64,000 nucleotides of DNA. Origin: Blastomonas ursincola (GTDB taxonomy: Bacteria; Pseudomonadota; Alphaproteobacteria; Sphingomonadales; Sphingomonadaceae). The notes beneath the pieces are model-generated. The model was not told the DNA's origin. It did not search any database and saw nothing but the letters and a program-made list of their open reading frames with translations. Where the stretch lies: the NCBI RefSeq assembly GCF_013607875.1, contig NZ_VDES01000002.1:885638-949637 (forward strand), written 5' to 3'. Each line of letters starts with the position of its first letter. Within the stretch, counting starts at the first letter, position 1. Positions 56,601 through 64,000 of the stretch are shown piece by piece. Position numbers and translations under genes: made by a program.

Positions 56601-56649
56601 CCGATTTCGCCACGGTTCCGGGGAGCCTTCCGCCTCGATCCATCTCCAC
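53629..56649 (-). CDS. M16-family (pitrilysin-like) zinc peptidase, exported
   Basis: A 1006-residue M16 peptidase with a signal peptide (MAAAALALLPATLLAQ). The inverted zinc motif is HFIEH at 122-126, in LAHFIEHMAFNGTTNVPEG, with a glutamate further on in ERGVILSELRTRANY. Four half-domains follow, as in pitrilysin. It is probably periplasmic. The start is GTG 56649, or ATG six bases later. It lies between purC and purS on the same strand, an unusual neighbour for purine genes. Confidence 0.92.
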   Translation of the reverse strand: MEMDRGGRLPGTVAKSALAGMAAAALALLPATLLAQSAAPPLTDSSAAPAPQPVRDEAAIAAAWGYATSDLAPDPAVRLGVLPNGMRYAIRKNATPPGTAVMRLLIDVGSTAENEDERGLAHFIEHMAFNGTTNVPEGEMVKILERLGLEFGADTNAFTSYDQTGYLLDLPNVKAETVDTALYLLRETASEIRFDPKAIDRERGVILSELRTRANYAQRNRESLFEFTVPGTRIATRSPIGDKSVIETAPAERFRSFYERYYTPGRSTLVVVGDVDVAEIEAKILASFGNWEAKHGEAPDVPLGKIDTARTDEANIFTHPAIDEVATVLRFSPYVEEPDSKATRRAKLTRALAYNIVGRRLGRIARQENAPFVGASVGRSDVYKIANQSVLNVATRDGEWQRGLEAAERELRSALRYGFTKAELAEQLANFTTGYENAVRGQDTRSNDQLADQIMGMAKDGMIVTTPESQLERFTALRDALTPKMLLEALRKDFGTLDKPLIHLATKVDPAGGADGVRMAFAQAQKTKVARPQARDAQAFAYQDFGNPGTVVADSRIEDLGIRTIRFANNVRLNLKKTDFDKNRVLVSLRIDGGDLLASRDNPEATSLMNIFVRGGLEAHSLDDLYSIFAGRAVSLNFGSGEDYFGGYLATTPDDLKLQMQVLTAFTTHPGYRSEAINQYRSYLPNFYARLNATPEGAIGSQIGAILSDNDPRFSLADKAVFEKLTFDDLKAAIGDRLEKGAIEIGLVGDFDEEQAIAAVAATFGALPEREAEFRDYDEARTRQFTANRSPRVLHHKGEADQAIVEFYWPTTDDRDYREDVRLRLLAELLQIKVTDQIREQLGASYSPAARSFTSSIYPGYGYIQISTNVASADVEKVSEAVRHIAAELSAPAPLAGSPSTPSPIAADELARARTPILENIANSVKSNTAWLGVVDSAQSKPAKLDRFRSGGTAFGTVSADELLAMARTYLSPDRALLVQSLYEGAGTGTALAARQSPVAANAAPQ

Positions 56650-56742
56650 CCACTTTTACTGTTGTGTGGCGGAAATGTTGCACGGGGTCAGACCCCGCGC
56701 AAGATGACGGACGCGTCAAGCATCCGCCCTGCGGTCAGGCGA

Positions 56743-57522
56743 TCATTTGCCCTTGCGGCGGCGGTGGCTGTCGAGATCGAGCACCTCGTTGTCGCCGCCC
56801 TCGTTGAGCAGGCCCAGACGGCGCGCGACCTCCTGATAGGCCTCGACCTCGCCGCCCAGATCGCGGCGGAACCGGTCCTTGTCGAGCTTTTCACCGGTCT
56901 CGATGTCCCACAGGCGGCAGCCATCGGGGCTGATCTCGTCGGCCAGGATGATGCGCGAGAAATCGCCGTCGAACTGGCGGCCGAATTCGAGCTTGAAGTC
57001 GATCAGGCGGATGCCGATCGCGGCGAACATGCCGCACATGAAATCGTTGATGCGAATCGCCATGGACGAGATGTCCTGCATCTCCTCCTGGCTCGCCCAG
57101 CCGAAGCACGCGATATGCTCTTCGGCGACCAGCGGATCGCCCAAGCTGTCGTCCTTGTAGCAATATTCGATCAGCGTGTGCGGCAGCGGCTGGCCTTCTT
57201 CCAGGCCCAGACGCTTGCAGATCGATCCGGCGGCGACATTGCGCACGACCACCTCGATCGGCACGATCTCGACCTGGCGAACCAGCTGCTCGCGCATGTT
57301 CAGGCGGCGGATGAAATGCGTGGGGATGCCGATATGCGCCAGCCGCGTGAACACATATTCGCTGATGCGGTTGTTGATCACGCCCTTGCCGTTGATCGTG
57401 CCCTTTTTCTGGGCGTTGAACGCGGTGGCATCGTCCTTGAAATACTGGATCAGCGTGCCGGGCTCGGGGCCTTCATAGAGGATCTTGGCCTTGCCTTCGT
57501 AAATCTGGCGGCGGCGGGTCAT
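56743..57522 (-). CDS. purC: Phosphoribosylaminoimidazole-succinocarboxamide synthase (PurC)
   Basis: A 259-residue SAICAR synthetase joining aspartate to CAIR in purine synthesis. Motifs are [31 protein letters not shown] and [15 protein letters not shown], all conserved. The gene is followed after 93 bases by the M16 peptidase gene and then purS-purQ on the same strand. Length and motifs are normal. Confidence 0.96.
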   Translation of the reverse strand: MTRRRQIYEGKAKILYEGPEPGTLIQYFKDDATAFNAQKKGTINGKGVINNRISEYVFTRLAHIGIPTHFIRRLNMREQLVRQVEIVPIEVVVRNVAAGSICKRLGLEEGQPLPHTLIEYCYKDDSLGDPLVAEEHIACFGWASQEEMQDISSMAIRINDFMCGMFAAIGIRLIDFKLEFGRQFDGDFSRIILADEISPDGCRLWDIETGEKLDKDRFRRDLGGEVEAYQEVARRLGLLNEGGDNEVLDLDSHRRRKGK

Positions 57523-57719
57523 GGCACGTATCTCCGATAGAAAGCAGGACGCCCCGGTGCGGCAACCAATGCACGCAGGGCCGGGGCGTCTCTCAGCGCC
57601 CCTATAGCGACTTGGGTGCGCGGGCGCAATTGCGCTGTCCGGGCGCGCATGTTTACTGTCAGGAAACCGGACAGGGGGATGATCATCGCACCGATCCGCA
57701 GGTGCCGAAGGAGAGGCCG

Positions 57720-58481
57720 ATGAACGTCAAGATCGATCACAAGCAGCAGGTGGCGATCGTCACCATCAACCGGCCGGAACGGCGCAATGCGGTCGATGCG
57801 GCAACGGCAAAGGCCCTGTTCGAGGCGTTCGAGCGCATCGATGCCGACGATAGCGTCCATGTCGCGATCCTGCATGGCGCAGGCGGCCATTTCTGCGCAG
57901 GTGCGGACCTCAAGGCACTGAGCGAGGGCGACAAGCGCCCGGTCACCGATAGCGGCATGGCGCCGATGGGACCGACGCGGATGCAGCTGACCAAGCCCGT
58001 GATCGCCGCAATCGAGGGCTTTGCCGTCGCGGGCGGCATGGAGCTTGCCCTGTGGTGCGACATGCGGGTGATGGCGGAAACCGCGAGGATGGGCGTCTTC
58101 TGCCGCCGCTTCGGGGTGCCGCTGGTCGATATGGGCACGATCCGCCTGCCGCGGCTGATCGGCCATGCGCGCGCGATGGACCTGATGCTGACCGGGCGCG
58201 AGGTCGGCGCGGCAGAGGCGCAGGAAATGGGGCTCACCAACCGCGTCACCCGGCACGGCGGCGCGCTCGAACTCGCGGTCGAGCTTGCCAGCCAGATCGC
58301 GGCCTTCCCGCAGCAATGCCTGCGCAATGATCGCGCCAGCGCGATCGCGCAATGGTCGCTGTCCGAGGCCGAGGCGATCGCGCTCGAGGCCAGGCTGGGG
58401 CGTGAGACGATCGCCAGCGGCGAGACGCTGACCGGCGCGGCGAGCTTTGCCGGGGGCAAGGGGCGGCACGGCGCGTTCTGA
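57720..58481 (+). CDS. Enoyl-CoA hydratase/isomerase-family protein
   Basis: A 253-residue crotonase-fold enzyme. The oxyanion-hole region [17 protein letters not shown] and [21 protein letters not shown] are present. The second catalytic glutamate of true hydratases is not obvious in [22 protein letters not shown], so isomerase or other chemistry is possible. The ATG is preceded by AAGGAG. It stands alone between divergent purC and the parC gene. The substrate is unknown. Confidence 0.88.
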   Translation: MNVKIDHKQQVAIVTINRPERRNAVDAATAKALFEAFERIDADDSVHVAILHGAGGHFCAGADLKALSEGDKRPVTDSGMAPMGPTRMQLTKPVIAAIEGFAVAGGMELALWCDMRVMAETARMGVFCRRFGVPLVDMGTIRLPRLIGHARAMDLMLTGREVGAAEAQEMGLTNRVTRHGGALELAVELASQIAAFPQQCLRNDRASAIAQWSLSEAEAIALEARLGRETIASGETLTGAASFAGGKGRHGAF

Positions 58482-58575
58482 TTGCCCGGCACAGCGGCGT
58501 TTTCGCGATAAATTTTCCCCAGAAAACCGGGCTGGCCCTCTCGCCTTGGCGCGTTGGCGCTGCTAGGCGCAACGC

Positions 58576-60888
58576 ATGGCAGACGAGGCGAGCGCCGGTT
58601 CCGGCGACGACATTCCCGAAATCGAGAACACCTCGTTCGACCGCGCGCTGTCGGACCGTTATCTCGTCTATGCGCTCTCGACGATCACCGCGCGCTCGCT
58701 GCCCGATCTGCGCGATGGTCTGAAGCCGGTCCACCGCCGCCTGCTCTGGGCGATGCGGCAGCTCAAGCTCGATCCGGCGAGCGGTTACAAGAAGAGCGCG
58801 CGTGTCGTCGGCGATGTCATCGGCAAATATCACCCGCATGGCGATGCCTCGGTGTATGATGCGATGGTCCGCCTCGCGCAGGATTTCGTGCTGCGTTATC
58901 CGCTGGTCGATGGGCAGGGCAATTTCGGCAATATCGATGGCGATAACGCCGCCGCCTATCGCTATACCGAAGCGCGGCTGACGCGCACCGCGATCGAGCT
59001 GATGGCGGGGCTGGACGAAGGCACGGTCGCCTTCAAGCCCACCTATAATGGCGAGGAGGAAGAGCCCGAGGTCTTCCCGGGCCTGTTCCCCAATCTGCTC
59101 GCCAATGGCGCCAGCGGCATCGCGGTGGGCATGGCGACCTCGATCCCGTCACACAACGTCCTCGAGATCATCGATGCGGCGATGCTGCTGATCAAGAAGC
59201 CCGAAGCGACGCATGAAGACATCATGACGGTGTTTTTGGGCCCGGATTTCGCGACCGGCGGGGTGCTGGTCGACAGCGCGGAGAGCATTTCCCAGGCTTA
59301 TCGCACCGGGCGCGGCGCGTTCCGCCTGCGCGCGCGTTACTCGACCGGCAGGGATGCCGAGGGCAACTGGGAGCCGACCGGCATCGAGAAGCTGCCCGGC
59401 GGCACCTGGCAGCTGATCATCAGCGAAATTCCCTATCAGGTGCAGAAGGGCAAGCTGATCGAGCAGATCGCGACGCTGATCGCGGAGAAGAAGCTGCCGA
59501 TCCTCGCCGATGTCCGCGATGAATCGGACGAGACCATCCGCCTCGTCATCGAGCCCAAGAGCCGCAATGTCGATGTCGATATACTCAAGGACAGCCTCTA
59601 CCGGCTGACCGATCTCGAAATCCGCTTCCCGCTCAACCTCAACGTGCTCGACGAGACACGCACGCCCGGGGTTATGGGCATCAAGCCGCTGCTCGAATCC
59701 TGGCTGCGCCACCAGATCCTGATCCTGGTCAACCGCAGCCGCCACCGGCTGGACAAGATCGCGGCGCGGCTCGAACTGCTGCGCGGCTATATCATCGCCT
59801 ATCTCAACCTCGACCGCGTGATCGAGATCATCCGCACCGAGGACGAGCCCAAGCCGGTGATGATGGCCGAGTTCGAGCTGACCGACCGCCAGGCCGAGGC
59901 GATCCTGAACATGCGGCTGCGGTCCTTGCGCAAGCTCGAGGAAATGGAGCTCAGGCGCGAACATGATGCACTGATCGCCGAACAGGCCGAGCTCGAGGAA
60001 CTGCTCGCCGATCCCAAGCTGCAGAAGCAGCGCCTGACCAAGAATTTGAAGGCCCTGCGCGCGCTCTATTCGGGCAATACCGAACTGGGCCGGCTGGGTG
60101 CGCGCCGCACCAAGATCGAGGAAGCGGCGCCCGCGCGCGAAATTCCGCTCGAGGCGATGATCGAGCGCGAGCCGGTGACCGTGATCATGTCGCGGCGCGG
60201 CTGGATCAAGGCGATGAAGGGCCATGCGGACCTCAGCGCGGCGGAGCTCACCAAGTTCAAGGAAGGCGACGGCCCCGGCTTTGCCTTCCACGCGCAATCC
60301 ACCGACAAGCTGCTGTTCGCGCTCGACAATGGCCGCTTCTATACGCTGGGTGCGGAAAAGCTTCCCGGCGCGCGCGGTTTCGGCGAGCCGGTCCGCGGCA
60401 TGCTCGACATGGAGAACGAGGCGCAGATCGTGGCGCTGCTGCCTTATGATCCACAGGGCAAGCTGCTGCTCGCCGCATCGAACGGGCGCGGCTTCCTGGC
60501 CGAGATGGCGGAGCTGATCGCCGAAACGCGCAAGGGCCGGCAGGTGGTGAACCTCAAGGCCGGCGTGAAGCTGATGGTGATTCGCCCCGTTCCGCCGAGC
60601 GCCGATCATGTCGCGGTGGTCGGCGAGAACCGCAAGCTGGTCGTCTTCCCGATCGCCGAGCTGCCGGTGATGGCGCGCGGCCAGGGCGTGCAGCTGCAAC
60701 GCTATCGCGACGGATCGCTGTCCGACGCTACGACCTTCCGGCTCGAAGAAGGCCTCAGCTGGACCATGGGCGGCGATAGCGGGCGCGTACGCACCGAAAA
60801 GGACATGGGGCTGTGGCGCGTGGCGCGAGGCGCGGCGGGAAGACTTCCGCCGAATGGATTTCCCCGCAGCAACAAGTTCGATGGCTGA
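58576..60888 (+). CDS. parC: DNA topoisomerase IV subunit A (ParC)
   Basis: A 770-residue type IIA topoisomerase subunit that decatenates chromosomes with ParE. The N-terminal part has DGLKPVHRRLLWAM, the quinolone-site helix KYHPHGDASVYDAMVRLAQDF and the active tyrosine region YRYTEARL; the C-terminal beta-pinwheel follows after about 500. In the quinolone helix Ala stands where E. coli ParC has Ser80 and Asp where it has Glu84. The length and shorter C-terminus favour ParC over GyrA. Confidence 0.94.
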   Translation: MADEASAGSGDDIPEIENTSFDRALSDRYLVYALSTITARSLPDLRDGLKPVHRRLLWAMRQLKLDPASGYKKSARVVGDVIGKYHPHGDASVYDAMVRLAQDFVLRYPLVDGQGNFGNIDGDNAAAYRYTEARLTRTAIELMAGLDEGTVAFKPTYNGEEEEPEVFPGLFPNLLANGASGIAVGMATSIPSHNVLEIIDAAMLLIKKPEATHEDIMTVFLGPDFATGGVLVDSAESISQAYRTGRGAFRLRARYSTGRDAEGNWEPTGIEKLPGGTWQLIISEIPYQVQKGKLIEQIATLIAEKKLPILADVRDESDETIRLVIEPKSRNVDVDILKDSLYRLTDLEIRFPLNLNVLDETRTPGVMGIKPLLESWLRHQILILVNRSRHRLDKIAARLELLRGYIIAYLNLDRVIEIIRTEDEPKPVMMAEFELTDRQAEAILNMRLRSLRKLEEMELRREHDALIAEQAELEELLADPKLQKQRLTKNLKALRALYSGNTELGRLGARRTKIEEAAPAREIPLEAMIEREPVTVIMSRRGWIKAMKGHADLSAAELTKFKEGDGPGFAFHAQSTDKLLFALDNGRFYTLGAEKLPGARGFGEPVRGMLDMENEAQIVALLPYDPQGKLLLAASNGRGFLAEMAELIAETRKGRQVVNLKAGVKLMVIRPVPPSADHVAVVGENRKLVVFPIAELPVMARGQGVQLQRYRDGSLSDATTFRLEEGLSWTMGGDSGRVRTEKDMGLWRVARGAAGRLPPNGFPRSNKFDG

Positions 60889-60962
60889 TTTCGATTGCAC
60901 GAACAGCTTTCGACCATTCTTTAAGTGAATTTTACATCTTTCCCGGTTAGCTGATACTAACC

Positions 60963-62702
60963 ATGGTAAGTCCAACTCCATCATCGAAAGCGCGCGGCAA
61001 GGGCGTTCCGGATCGTTCCGGCGTGTTCGGCAGTGCGCGCGCGCATCCGATGGTGGCCGCCGCGCTCGATCCGCTGCCGATTCCCGCTGCGGTCGTCATG
61101 CGCGCGGGCGAGGATCTGGAGCTGATGGCGGCCAATCCCGCGTTCGTGGAGCGCGAACTGGCGCCGGGCAATCCGAACGGGCTCGACCTGCGTCTGCTTG
61201 CCGAGCTGGTCTCCGTCGCCCATCGCAACGACAGTGGCAAGGCGGTCAAGCCCTGGACTTCGCACGATCCGGTCAAGCCGCGTCGCTATGACGTTACCGT
61301 GGCGCGCATGGACCTGCGCGGCATGGAATGGCCGCATTTCCTGGTCAGCCTGATCGACCGCACCAGCGAGATCGAGACGCATGACAGCTTCCGCCGCGAA
61401 ACGATGCGCGACAGCCTTACGGGCCTCCCCAATCGCGCCGGTTTCGAGGATGAGGTCGAGAGCCGGCTGGCCGAGGCGCCGATCGGGGGGCGCGGCAATC
61501 TGGGTGCGTTCGCGATCTTCACGCTCGATATCGCGCGGTTCAGCCAGATCAACGAATGCGCCGGCAGCATCGTTGGCGACGAATTGATCATCACCGTCGC
61601 GCGGCGCCTGATGGGGCGTATGCGCAAGACCGATATCGTGGCGCGGATCGGCGGCAATGAATTTGCCCTGTTCGTGCCGCTGCGCAGCACCAACGAGCGC
61701 GAACTGATGCGGATCACCAACCGTATTCGCAGCGTGTTCGCCGACCCCTATCGATTGTCCGATCTCGAAATCCAGATCGATGGCGCGATCGGCATCGCGC
61801 TGAGCAAGCAGGGTCAGGCGGATTGCGCCAATTACATCCGCCAGGCACAGATCGCGCTCAAGCGCGCCAAGCAGACCCGCCAGGCGGAAATCTACACCCC
61901 CGAGGAGCTCGACAAGGCGCGCCGTCGCTTCACGCTGGAAACCGAGTTGCGCAAGGCGATCGAGCTCGACCGGCTGGAACTCTATTTCCAGCCGCTGATC
62001 GATCTCAGCAATGGTTTCGTCACCGGGTTCGAGGCGCTGGCACGGTGGAAGGACCCCGATTACGGAATGATCTCGCCCGCCGAGTTCATTCCCGTCGCCG
62101 AGGAATGCGGCCTGATCCTGCCGCTCGGTCGCTGGGCGCTCGACCGTGCCTGCCAGGTGCTGAACGAATGGGACAAGAAGGCGGGCGAGGAGCTGCCGCT
62201 GAAGATCAGCGTCAACGTGTCTGCGGCGCAGTTCGCGCGTGACGATATCCCGAACATGGTCTCCGGCATCCTGCGCGCCAACAAGACCCGGCCCGATCGG
62301 ATCATGCTCGAGCTCACCGAATCGGTGGTGGTGAGCGATCCCGCGCGCGCCGCCAAGGTAATGAACGCGCTGCGTGCGCTCGACGTGTCGCTGGCGATGG
62401 ACGATTTCGGCACCGGCTATTCGAACCTCGCCTATCTGCAGCAGCTGCCGATCGATGTGCTCAAGATCGACCGCAGCTTCGTGACGCACATGCTGCAGGA
62501 GCGCGACAAGGTGGCGATCGTCCGCGCGATCCTGTCGCTCGCCTCGGCGCTCAACATGGAAACGACCGCCGAAGGGATCGAGACGCTGGAAATCGCGCAC
62601 ACGCTCGCGGCGCTCGGCTGCTCCTACGGCCAGGGCTATTTCTACTCGCCCCCGGTTCCCGCAAGCCGTGCCTATGATTTCATGATCGAGCGGATGAGCT
62701 GA
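60963..62702 (+). CDS. GGDEF-EAL protein with degenerate GGNEF site (probable c-di-GMP phosphodiesterase)
   Basis: A 579-residue soluble protein. The N-terminal 130 residues form a PAS-like region (LDPLPIPAAVVMRAGEDLELMAANPAF). The cyclase domain has ARIGGNEFALF near residue 229, with Asn in place of the catalytic Asp, so cyclase activity is doubtful. The EAL domain from about 330 is complete (GFEALARW, SVNVSAAQF, ELTESVV, MDDFGTGYSNLAYL, KIDRSF, TAEGIETLE). It should degrade cyclic-di-GMP, perhaps with the GGNEF part as regulator. No ribosome site is evident. Confidence 0.9.
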   Translation: MVSPTPSSKARGKGVPDRSGVFGSARAHPMVAAALDPLPIPAAVVMRAGEDLELMAANPAFVERELAPGNPNGLDLRLLAELVSVAHRNDSGKAVKPWTSHDPVKPRRYDVTVARMDLRGMEWPHFLVSLIDRTSEIETHDSFRRETMRDSLTGLPNRAGFEDEVESRLAEAPIGGRGNLGAFAIFTLDIARFSQINECAGSIVGDELIITVARRLMGRMRKTDIVARIGGNEFALFVPLRSTNERELMRITNRIRSVFADPYRLSDLEIQIDGAIGIALSKQGQADCANYIRQAQIALKRAKQTRQAEIYTPEELDKARRRFTLETELRKAIELDRLELYFQPLIDLSNGFVTGFEALARWKDPDYGMISPAEFIPVAEECGLILPLGRWALDRACQVLNEWDKKAGEELPLKISVNVSAAQFARDDIPNMVSGILRANKTRPDRIMLELTESVVVSDPARAAKVMNALRALDVSLAMDDFGTGYSNLAYLQQLPIDVLKIDRSFVTHMLQERDKVAIVRAILSLASALNMETTAEGIETLEIAHTLAALGCSYGQGYFYSPPVPASRAYDFMIERMS

Positions 62703-63899
62703 TCAGCCCGAGGCGGCGACTTCGGCTGCAATCTCGGCAAGCCGCGCATCCTCTGGAAAATCCTCGAAAATCCAGCGGCGCCTGATCTCGCCCAGAGCCT
62801 TGGCGACTTGCGGTCCTGCCTGGATGCCGAGCGCGATGATGTCGCGGCCGCCCAGCGGAAAAACCGGCACCTGCCAATCCTGCAGGCTCTGCCACCCGGT
62901 CGCCAGCATAGCATCGGGCGCGCGCAGCAGCAGCCAGGGGGCGACCAGCTCCTCGGGCTGGACACCTGCCGCGACCTGGCGTGCCGTGCCGCTGGCGGGC
63001 CAGGGCGTTGCGAAGCGCGCCAGAGCGAGCCGCTGCGCCTTGGACAGGCGCAGCCGCGCCGCCACCGTATCGGCGAGCAGCGGCTCGGTGGGCAGCAGCG
63101 CCGCGAGCCGCAGCAGCGCATTGCGCTCGGCTCCCAGCGCGTGTTCGCGCGCCAGCAATTCGGCCAGCCGGTCGAGACCATTTTCTGCCATTTCGGGCAG
63201 CACGACCTTCCAGATCCCGCCATCGGCCATCAGCCGTGCCGATGCCAGCGGGTCCGCGGCGCCCAGCAGCAACAGCAGTTCGCGTGCGATCCGTTCGCGC
63301 GACAGCGCCTTCAGCCGCTCGGCATGTTCGCTGCAGGCCGCGACCGCCTCAGCATCGACCGCGCCGCCGAAGCGGGCGTGAAAGCGGAAATAGCGCAGGA
63401 TCCGCAGGTGATCCTCGAGGATGCGCTCGCCTGCATCGCCGATAAAGCGCACCAGCCCCGCCTCCAGGTCCTCAAGCCCGCTGAAATAGTCGGTCACCTC
63501 TAGCGTCGCGGGATCGGCGAACAGCGCGTTGATCGTGAAATCGCGCCGCGCGGCGTCCTCGCGCCAGTCATCGGTGAACGCGACCTCGGCATGGCGGCCG
63601 TCGGTGGTGACATCACGGCGCAGCGTGGTGATCTCGACCGGGCCGCGCGGCATCACGGCGGTTACCGTGCCATGCGCAAGGCCCGTCGGCACCGCGCGGA
63701 TGCCTGCCGCCTCCAGCCGTGCGATCACGTCTTCGGGCAGCAGCCTGGTGGCGATGTCGATATCGGTCGCCTCGATGCCCAGCAGCGCATCGCGCACCGC
63801 GCCGCCGACATAGCGGCACTGATTACCCTCGGCATCAAGCACGGCAAGCATCGCGCGCAGGTCCTCGCGCCGGGTCCATTCAGCATCGATTCGCGTCAC
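62703..63899 (-). CDS. cca: CCA tRNA nucleotidyltransferase / polyA polymerase-family protein
   Basis: About 398 residues starting at GTG. The nucleotidyltransferase core is CRYVGGAVRDALLGIEATDIDIATRLLPEDV (G-G-x-V-R-D then D-x-D) followed by RRDFTINALF and the RNA-binding helices to the end. It builds or repairs the 3'-CCA of tRNAs. The GTG overlaps the stop of the upstream NUDIX gene by three bases, so the two are coupled; the 26-codon frame upstream is ignored. Its stop abuts that of the convergent GGDEF-EAL gene. Confidence 0.93.
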   Translation of the reverse strand: MTRIDAEWTRREDLRAMLAVLDAEGNQCRYVGGAVRDALLGIEATDIDIATRLLPEDVIARLEAAGIRAVPTGLAHGTVTAVMPRGPVEITTLRRDVTTDGRHAEVAFTDDWREDAARRDFTINALFADPATLEVTDYFSGLEDLEAGLVRFIGDAGERILEDHLRILRYFRFHARFGGAVDAEAVAACSEHAERLKALSRERIARELLLLLGAADPLASARLMADGGIWKVVLPEMAENGLDRLAELLAREHALGAERNALLRLAALLPTEPLLADTVAARLRLSKAQRLALARFATPWPASGTARQVAAGVQPEELVAPWLLLRAPDAMLATGWQSLQDWQVPVFPLGGRDIIALGIQAGPQVAKALGEIRRRWIFEDFPEDARLAEIAAEVAASG

Positions 63900-64000
63900 G
63901 CCAGCACGCCTTCCAGCCGCCGCGACAGATTGGCGATGATCCCCGCCGTCACCCCCCAGATGCGCCTTTGCCCCCACATGATCTCGACATATTGGCGCTG
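63896..64000 (-). CDS. C-terminal end of a NUDIX (CoA pyrophosphatase-type) hydrolase
   Basis: The last 34 codons of a gene entering from the right edge, ending in RIWGVTAGIIANLSRRLEG then VLA. The RRIWGxTAGII pattern with the following helix is the usual end of CoA pyrophosphatase-type NUDIX proteins. The Nudix box itself is outside the window. The stop overlaps the CCA enzyme start (GTGA), so the two genes are co-translated. Confidence 0.65.
   Translation of the reverse strand, partial: QRQYVEIMWGQRRIWGVTAGIIANLSRRLEGVLA

Noticed and set aside
53449-57540. A 1363-codon plus-strand frame opposite the M16 peptidase and purC
   Set aside because: It lies entirely opposite two genes with strong motifs, its translation is low-complexity Arg/Gly/Ala/His-rich with no domain, and such frames arise from GC-rich codon bias.

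Overview
The window is GC-rich, densely packed chromosomal DNA that looks like a member of the Sphingomonadaceae (Alphaproteobacteria). Pointers are the alphaproteobacterial order phoR-pstSCAB-phoU-phoB, the extended PstA and PstC proteins, a PqqD/HprK-like/nucleotidyltransferase cluster of the kind called the HPr-rel-A system in public annotation, a TonB receptor with periplasmic DUF885 hydrolases, and purS-purQ encoded separately. This is inference from gene content; I see no rRNA, tRNA, insertion sequence, prophage or CRISPR array.

Layout. 1-10.8 kb is core metabolism: a YceI fragment, then on the minus strand ilvB-ilvH-ilvC-bioF-bioD-bioA, with a promoter plus a terminator-like attenuator ahead of ilvB; miaA and serB start head to head; an orphan lipoprotein and an SDR follow. 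10.9-18.5 kb is the complete phosphate regulon (phoR, pstS, pstC, pstA, pstB, phoU, phoB) with a clear Pho box before pstS. 18.6-21.4 kb is the HPr-rel-A-like cluster: an exported Tat-type small protein, a PqqD-like protein, an HprK-like kinase and a nucleotidyltransferase. Its biochemical role is unknown to me and it is the best candidate for an undescribed system. 21.4-26.7 kb holds a GNAT, a gph-type phosphatase, glmU, a small toxin-antitoxin pair and glmS.

26.7-42.3 kb is an accessory catabolic region. A LysR regulator is divergent from a DapA-family enzyme and a three-subunit flavin/iron-sulfur oxidoreductase resembling D-hydroxyproline dehydrogenase. Facing it is a long minus-strand run: exported amidohydrolase, SnoaL-like protein, TonB receptor, Tat-exported DUF885 hydrolase, DUF3311 plus sodium:solute symporter, VOC protein and RidA. 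A second DUF885 gene is divergent from that run. A TTGC-N7-GCAA palindrome occurs both at the LysR/DapA promoter and at the amidohydrolase/DUF885 promoter, which suggests one regulon for uptake and breakdown of a peptide or imino-acid substrate. 42.3-49.7 kb carries a nitrilase and a flavin reductase, and a plus-strand cluster for salicylyl-CoA to gentisate and ring cleavage (gentisate dioxygenase, FAH-family hydrolase, fused FAD hydroxylase/old-yellow-enzyme protein, MarR regulator, 4HBT thioesterase).

49.7-64 kb returns to housekeeping: two GGDEF-EAL proteins (one with a degenerate GGNEF site), purS-purQ and purC separated by an M16 peptidase, an enoyl-CoA hydratase, parC, a CCA-adding enzyme and the end of a NUDIX hydrolase. 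Very long reading frames opposite many genes are treated as GC-driven shadows.
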